Source: an uncultured Latescibacterota bacterium
GTDB lineage: Bacteria; Latescibacterota; UBA2968; UBA8231
Assembly (NCBI GenBank): GCA_958295495.1
Contig: OY282352.1
Location: 3,784,548-3,848,547 of the forward strand
Direction of reading: 5' to 3'
DNA length: 64,000 nt
The notes under the pieces were generated by a model that worked only from the letters and a program-made list of their open reading frames with translations, was not told the DNA's origin and searched no databases. Below, in pieces: positions 59,658 through 64,000 of this stretch (the stretch's first letter is position 1; each line of letters starts with the position of its first letter). The translations under genes and the position numbers were made by a program.

Positions 59658-61171
59658 CAGACTCGTTACTCCAACACATCGAAGAGCCACGATTAGGCTT
59701 TCGTTACGGCCAAGAGTTGGAACATCCGAAGGACGGGCTTTTCCTGTTCGGACCTTGGGATGATAGAGCTAACCCTGCCGAAATGCGTATCGGTGTCATT
59801 GGGACGCCGAACGGTTTGGAATGCTTTTGCGAATGGGTAGAAAGTATTCGACGCTACATTCCGCCCAAGGACCCGAATGAACCTCATCACGCTGGTTGGC
59901 CTGGATTCCAAGCCGTTTTTGGCACTCAGTGGCCAGAAAATCCTCTAGTCAAACTAACTGTCTTAGAAAATGATGTCCGTACTACGATCCGGATCACTGA
60001 TCGGCACGAAGCAATATACAAGACTGTCGATCTTTTTGAGAAGCCGATACGCAGGCATTTACATCAAGACGAAGCGCCGCCTACCATGTGGTTCATTATC
60101 ATACCGGAAGAGGTTTACCGCTATGGGCGACCTAAGTCGGTTGTACCGAAGGAAGAGCGCATTACGGGAAACCAGCCTTTCCCCTCTAGGACCGGACGAC
60201 GGATTCTCCGCGAAGGTTCGCTTTTTTTCGAAGACCAGAAAGCCGCAGAAATTTACCGCTACGAGCTTAATTTTCACCACCAGATGAAAGCGCGCCTCTT
60301 GGATCTGAGGGCTGTCCTTCAGATTGTACGCGACACAACACTTACGCCTCACCGATTCACTCAAGATGGCCACCTCATCCGCGAACCAGAAGACCCCGCC
60401 ACAATCGCTTGGAACCTCTGCACGACAGCGTTCTTCAAGGCCAGTGGAAAACCGTGGAAACTAGCGTCGGTCCGACCAGGGGTCTGCTACGTAGGATTAG
60501 TTTACAAGATAGATAGTACCGACCTAGCCGCCGGCAATGCCTGTTGCGGTGCCCAAATGTTTTTGGACTCAGGTGATGGTGTTGTTTTCAGGGGTGCAGT
60601 CGGTCCTTGGTACTCGAAGGATACGCACGAATTTCATCTTAGCAAAGAGAAAGCCTCTGAGTTGATGAGTCTAGTGGTGAACTCATATCGAGACCTCCAC
60701 GGAGAGCCGCCTATTGAGCTTTTTATCCACGGCAAAACGAGATTTAACGACGATGAGTGGGAAGGTTTCAGAGGTGTTGTCCCAAACGAGACCAACCTAG
60801 TCGGGGTACGTATTCGCCCGACTAGTGAGCTGAAGCTCTATAGATCGAGTAAAATGCCCGTATTGCGTGGTACTGCATACCTTTCAACAAAACGAAGAGG
60901 ATACCTTTGGACCAAGGGTTTTATTCCTCGACTCGATACCTATCCTGGTTGGGAGGTGCCCAATCCTCTGCTAATCGAAATCCACAGAGGCGATGCCGAT
61001 CTGCTCATGGTTATGACGGATGTGATGGGCCTAACCAAGATCAACTTCAATACCTGTCAGTTCGCAGACGGACAGCCTGTTACACTCAAGTTTGCTGATG
61101 CAGTAGGTGAGATTCTTACTGCTGCACCTGTTCCCGATCTGCCACCTTTACCGTTTAGACATTACATATAG
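59654..61171 (+). CDS. Short prokaryotic Argonaute (MID-PIWI) of SPARTA
   Basis: Predicted 505 aa, close to the usual ~507 for SPARTA short pAgos. The C-terminal PIWI-like half has WKLASVRPGVCYVGLVYKID, then GVVFRGAVGPWYS, IELFIHGKTRFND and NLVGVRIRP, and ends HYI. The catalytic DEDX tetrad does not appear complete, as expected for short pAgos that only bind guide and target. It acts with the TIR-APAZ protein as a heterodimer. The gene ends by overlapping the convergent methyltransferase by 10 bp. AT-richer DNA than the flanking genes suggests acquisition. Confidence 0.82.
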   Translation: MTDSLLQHIEEPRLGFRYGQELEHPKDGLFLFGPWDDRANPAEMRIGVIGTPNGLECFCEWVESIRRYIPPKDPNEPHHAGWPGFQAVFGTQWPENPLVKLTVLENDVRTTIRITDRHEAIYKTVDLFEKPIRRHLHQDEAPPTMWFIIIPEEVYRYGRPKSVVPKEERITGNQPFPSRTGRRILREGSLFFEDQKAAEIYRYELNFHHQMKARLLDLRAVLQIVRDTTLTPHRFTQDGHLIREPEDPATIAWNLCTTAFFKASGKPWKLASVRPGVCYVGLVYKIDSTDLAAGNACCGAQMFLDSGDGVVFRGAVGPWYSKDTHEFHLSKEKASELMSLVVNSYRDLHGEPPIELFIHGKTRFNDDEWEGFRGVVPNETNLVGVRIRPTSELKLYRSSKMPVLRGTAYLSTKRRGYLWTKGFIPRLDTYPGWEVPNPLLIEIHRGDADLLMVMTDVMGLTKINFNTCQFADGQPVTLKFADAVGEILTAAPVPDLPPLPFRHYI

Positions 61172-64000
61172 GTCATCAGCAACATCCCCCCAATCCGCCT
61201 CGTCACCTCCGCAAAGTACAGCACTTCCTCCGGCGTCAGCGTCCGCCCCAAGACACCCCGCTCCCGATACGACAGCCATTTTTTGAGCACCTGATAGCCG
61301 CCGAGTTTGTAGTCCCAAATCGCGGCGGGGACGTTGCGCCAGAAGGCGCGGTCGTTCAGATACACGTCCAGCGTCTTTTCGCCCAGCGCGGGTATCGCCT
61401 TAGCCAGCACGGCGCGTTCGTCCGCGGTGTATGCGCGCTCGACGATGCGGCCCTGTCCCGGCATCACCGCGTCGCCCGTTCCGAAATGGCCCCACCCGGC
61501 GGTGAGCGCGAAATCGTCGCCGGTCATGTTGCGGCCGGCGGGGGTGGCAGGCACGGCGAGGGCGGCGATCTCGGGGCGCAACGTGCCTTGAGTAACGCCC
61601 GGCACGGGGGCGGCGGGGTCGAGCAGGCGGGCTAGTTGGCGGCCCCGTGCCGCGGAGGCCGAGAGCGTCTCTGCTGCGCCGTCGGCTTCGCCATGGGGCC
61701 AGTCTGGCAGCGGGATGCGCGGCCATTCCATCTTGAGTGCCCCGGCATTGGCCGTGCGGTACGCGGGATCGTGGAGGGTGGCGAGGACGTGGTAGAAGAG
61801 GTCTTCGACGGTCGCGCCGAGGTGCTTGAGATAGCGTTGGGCGGCGGGCGATAGGTTAGGGCGGTCGCCGGCTTGGCCGCCATTGCCGAGGTCGCCCTCC
61901 TCGCGGAGATAGGCGGGGAACATGTTGGCACCGCGCTCAATCAGATGCCCCGAGCCCATAATGCTCGTGAAACAGGCTTGCGGCTCGTTGGCATCTCGGC
62001 GCAGGTGCTGCGCCGCGGAAAGCCACAGATTCCCCTCGAATACATGCGGCTTATACTGGGGCCGCGGTCGGTCGAGCAGCTTTGAATCCGCTTCCCAATA
62101 CAGCCAGCGATTGTCAAATGGTCGGTAGGTATGGCGGATGAACCCGGCTCGGTCTGGCCCGCCGCGTACCAGCAGCTCATCGCGCACAGCATCGGCGTCG
62201 AACTGCGCTGATTTTTTCATTATGGCCGGATAGCGGCGGGCGATGTCCTCGTGGCGCAAATCCGCGTTGAAGTAATCGTCGATCCGCGCCTTGAGCGGGT
62301 CGAGATCGATGTCGATAAGAAATCCGTTGCGGCTAGTTTTCACGCCCGGAAACGACGCCGGAAACAGGTCGGGCAGCGCCGGCCAGTCGAACCAATCCTC
62401 GCTCACCGCCGCTCGCACGAACGGCAGGCCAAGCGGCAACACTGGCTCAACATGGTCGTAGAGCTTTCCCGGTTCCACCTCCTTCGTCTCAAGCAGTTCC
62501 TCGCGCTTGGCCTGCCCCCACAGATGGCGGAAGCCAATCTTCTCTGTTGGCGCGTGGTCGCATTTTCGCACCAGCGTCGCAATGGCAGTGCCTACCTGAA
62601 TGCCGACCGGGTCGCCCTCCGTCGAAAAAATGCTCGGGTCCGGCGAGCCGTCCGGCGCGACCTTGCCGGTCTTGTACTTGTCCCCGTTCAAGCAGTCAAT
62701 ACGAACCGCGTCAAATGTCTCCAGATAGTGCTCCCGCATCCCCGTATGCGACAGCCCATCGAGCCACGAGTAGTTGGAAATGAAGCACATCACGCCTTGG
62801 CCCGTCCTTGCAATGCGCCGCTCGGCCATGCGGAAAAAGCGGACGTAGAGATCGTTTAGCCCTTGACCTTCGGGGCAGCGCACCCGCTTGGTCGTGCGGT
62901 AGGCTTCCGATAGTTCCCGCTCTTCGTCCATAGACATACCCGCAAAACCGTTGTAGGGCGGATTGCCCAAGATCACCAGAATCGGCGTGTCCTGCTTCAC
63001 TCGCTCGGCCCGGTCGCGTTCTTCCTCCAGTTCGGGAAAAGGCAGTGGCTTGCTCGGGCGCGGCTCCCAACCGGTCAGCGCATTGGTGAGGAACACTTGG
63101 GCTCGTTCCTCCCCGTCCTCGGCCAGCGCCGCGTCGAGCGCCTGCATGGTCAACCCGACTTGCAGATGGGCGACGACAAAAGGCGCGGGCATGATCTCAA
63201 AGCCGAACACGCGCTCGGTCGCCGCCTGTTTGATCCGTGCGCCCGTGAGCGCACCCAAGCCTTGATTTTCCAAATTGGCGGCCATGCGGCGCAGCACTTC
63301 CGCCAAATAGGCCCCGGTGCCGCAGCACGGATCGAGCACATAGACGTTTTCCGCCGCCAGGCCGTCGGCCAGGCCGAGATCGTCCCGGAGTGCCTTGTCA
63401 ACGCGGGCGACCATGTAGCGCACCACTTCGGGCGGCGTGTACCAGACGCCCAACTGTTTGCGCAAATCGGGATCAAAGGCTTCGAGAAACGGCTCGTAAA
63501 AGTAGGTGACGGCCTCGCCCTCGTTGAAACGGGCAAAAAAAGCGTCGCAATCCACCCGGTCGAGCGCAGCAGACGTCCAGTCCAGCACTTCGACCAGCCC
63601 GAGCGGTTGCAGCCGACCAGGCTGCGATAGTTGTTGGAACAGCGCCTGCATGACGGGTGCCCGCAAATGCCAAACCGCTTCGCGCCAATTAAACGCTTGC
63701 GCTGGCCGCGGCGTTTGCCTCGCCCACAGCACCCAAGCGGAAAACACGCCGTAGAACAGCGTCTGCACCAACGTCGAACGAAAAAACCGCGCCCCCGGTT
63801 CGCCCTCAAAGCGAACGCCCAGCGCCTCTTCCAGCGCCGTCCGCACCGCCGCCAACGACGGCGCATCGCCCGCGGCCTCGACCCGCGCCAGCGCATCGCG
63901 GGCATGAGACGCCAACAGCCACGCCAAGTCCTTCGGCTCGGCCAGTCGCGCCCGATGAGACAAGGCCCGGCAAAGATATTCCCCTAGACTCGCGCCGACC
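61162..64000 (-). CDS. Type ISP restriction/modification enzyme (5' end off the window)
   Basis: The frame is open to the right edge, so the N-terminus (likely with the nuclease domain) lies outside. About 945 residues are visible. VLDPCCGTGAYLAEVL is AdoMet motif I and ILVILGNPPYNGF is motif IV (NPPY, N6-adenine). The order is gamma-class. The C-terminal half (IRHTYRPFDNRWLYWEADS) matches the Type ISP C-terminal target-recognition region. These single-chain enzymes combine cleavage and methylation, and many copies of this size lack the helicase of LlaGI. It converges on the SPARTA operon. Confidence 0.82.
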   Translation of the reverse strand, partial: VGASLGEYLCRALSHRARLAEPKDLAWLLASHARDALARVEAAGDAPSLAAVRTALEEALGVRFEGEPGARFFRSTLVQTLFYGVFSAWVLWARQTPRPAQAFNWREAVWHLRAPVMQALFQQLSQPGRLQPLGLVEVLDWTSAALDRVDCDAFFARFNEGEAVTYFYEPFLEAFDPDLRKQLGVWYTPPEVVRYMVARVDKALRDDLGLADGLAAENVYVLDPCCGTGAYLAEVLRRMAANLENQGLGALTGARIKQAATERVFGFEIMPAPFVVAHLQVGLTMQALDAALAEDGEERAQVFLTNALTGWEPRPSKPLPFPELEEERDRAERVKQDTPILVILGNPPYNGFAGMSMDEERELSEAYRTTKRVRCPEGQGLNDLYVRFFRMAERRIARTGQGVMCFISNYSWLDGLSHTGMREHYLETFDAVRIDCLNGDKYKTGKVAPDGSPDPSIFSTEGDPVGIQVGTAIATLVRKCDHAPTEKIGFRHLWGQAKREELLETKEVEPGKLYDHVEPVLPLGLPFVRAAVSEDWFDWPALPDLFPASFPGVKTSRNGFLIDIDLDPLKARIDDYFNADLRHEDIARRYPAIMKKSAQFDADAVRDELLVRGGPDRAGFIRHTYRPFDNRWLYWEADSKLLDRPRPQYKPHVFEGNLWLSAAQHLRRDANEPQACFTSIMGSGHLIERGANMFPAYLREEGDLGNGGQAGDRPNLSPAAQRYLKHLGATVEDLFYHVLATLHDPAYRTANAGALKMEWPRIPLPDWPHGEADGAAETLSASAARGRQLARLLDPAAPVPGVTQGTLRPEIAALAVPATPAGRNMTGDDFALTAGWGHFGTGDAVMPGQGRIVERAYTADERAVLAKAIPALGEKTLDVYLNDRAFWRNVPAAIWDYKLGGYQVLKKWLSYRERGVLGRTLTPEEVLYFAEVTRRIGGMLLMTYM

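Noticed and set aside
1..64000. tRNA, rRNA or CRISPR loci
   Set aside because: I did not see any tRNA cloverleaf, rRNA block or spacer-repeat array while reading the intergenic regions, but a covariance search was not possible.

Overview
The window looks like a chromosome segment of an uncultured Gram-negative bacterium of the FCB/PVC type. A Latescibacterota- or Poribacteria-like lineage is my best guess, with low to moderate confidence. The reasons are FlgD-like and dockerin-like secreted proteins, ASPIC/UnbV proteins, DUF6785-type membrane proteins, many aldo/keto reductases and Gfo/Idh/MocA enzymes, large outer-membrane proteins, and a GC-rich background interrupted by AT-rich defence genes.

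Layout. 1-3 kb: the end of nadA, then a PD-(D/E)XK protein, toxin and methyltransferase remnants, and an intact methyltransferase. 3-14 kb: a minus-strand block sucA-sucB-lpdA-SDR-xylA. It is split between sucB and lpdA by an AT-rich restriction-modification pair whose endonuclease gene is broken by an IS4-family element (7170-8334; 18-bp inverted repeats, 9-bp target duplication). 14-23 kb: sugar-type catabolism (three aldo/keto reductases, a Gfo/Idh/MocA enzyme, two DUF6785 membrane proteins, one outer-membrane barrel). 23.4-27.5 kb: a four-gene overlapping cassette (small protein, SF1 helicase, DarT-like ADP-ribosyltransferase, ADP-ribosylglycohydrolase with a C-terminal winged helix). 27.5-37 kb: glycosyltransferase-TPR, ASPIC/UnbV, 4-oxalocrotonate tautomerase, pentapeptide, coiled-coil and ankyrin proteins, and a large secreted protein.

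37-41 kb holds a diversity-generating retroelement (DGR) relic. A secreted protein carries two SUMF1/C-type-lectin-fold domains whose 3' ends differ by 26 substitutions, none at a third codon position and all compatible with adenine-specific mutagenesis. An HRDC accessory pseudogene and a scrap of reverse-transcriptase motif follow it. 41-50.5 kb: two paralogous ~930-950 aa outer-membrane proteins flanking a parvulin lipoprotein and a secreted protein. 50.5-57.4 kb: amidohydrolase, a small Cas2/SinR-like plus 2TM operon, a decayed homoserine kinase gene, an epimerase pair, an ART-HEAT protein and an M81 peptidase. 57.4-64 kb: nucleotidyltransferase, Phd/VapC with a truncated toxin, a SPARTA (TIR-APAZ plus short Argonaute) system, and a type ISP restriction-modification enzyme running off the right edge.

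The two most interesting objects are the helicase-DarT-ARH operon, where an ARH enzyme sits where DarG would be expected, and the DGR relic with two frozen variable regions.
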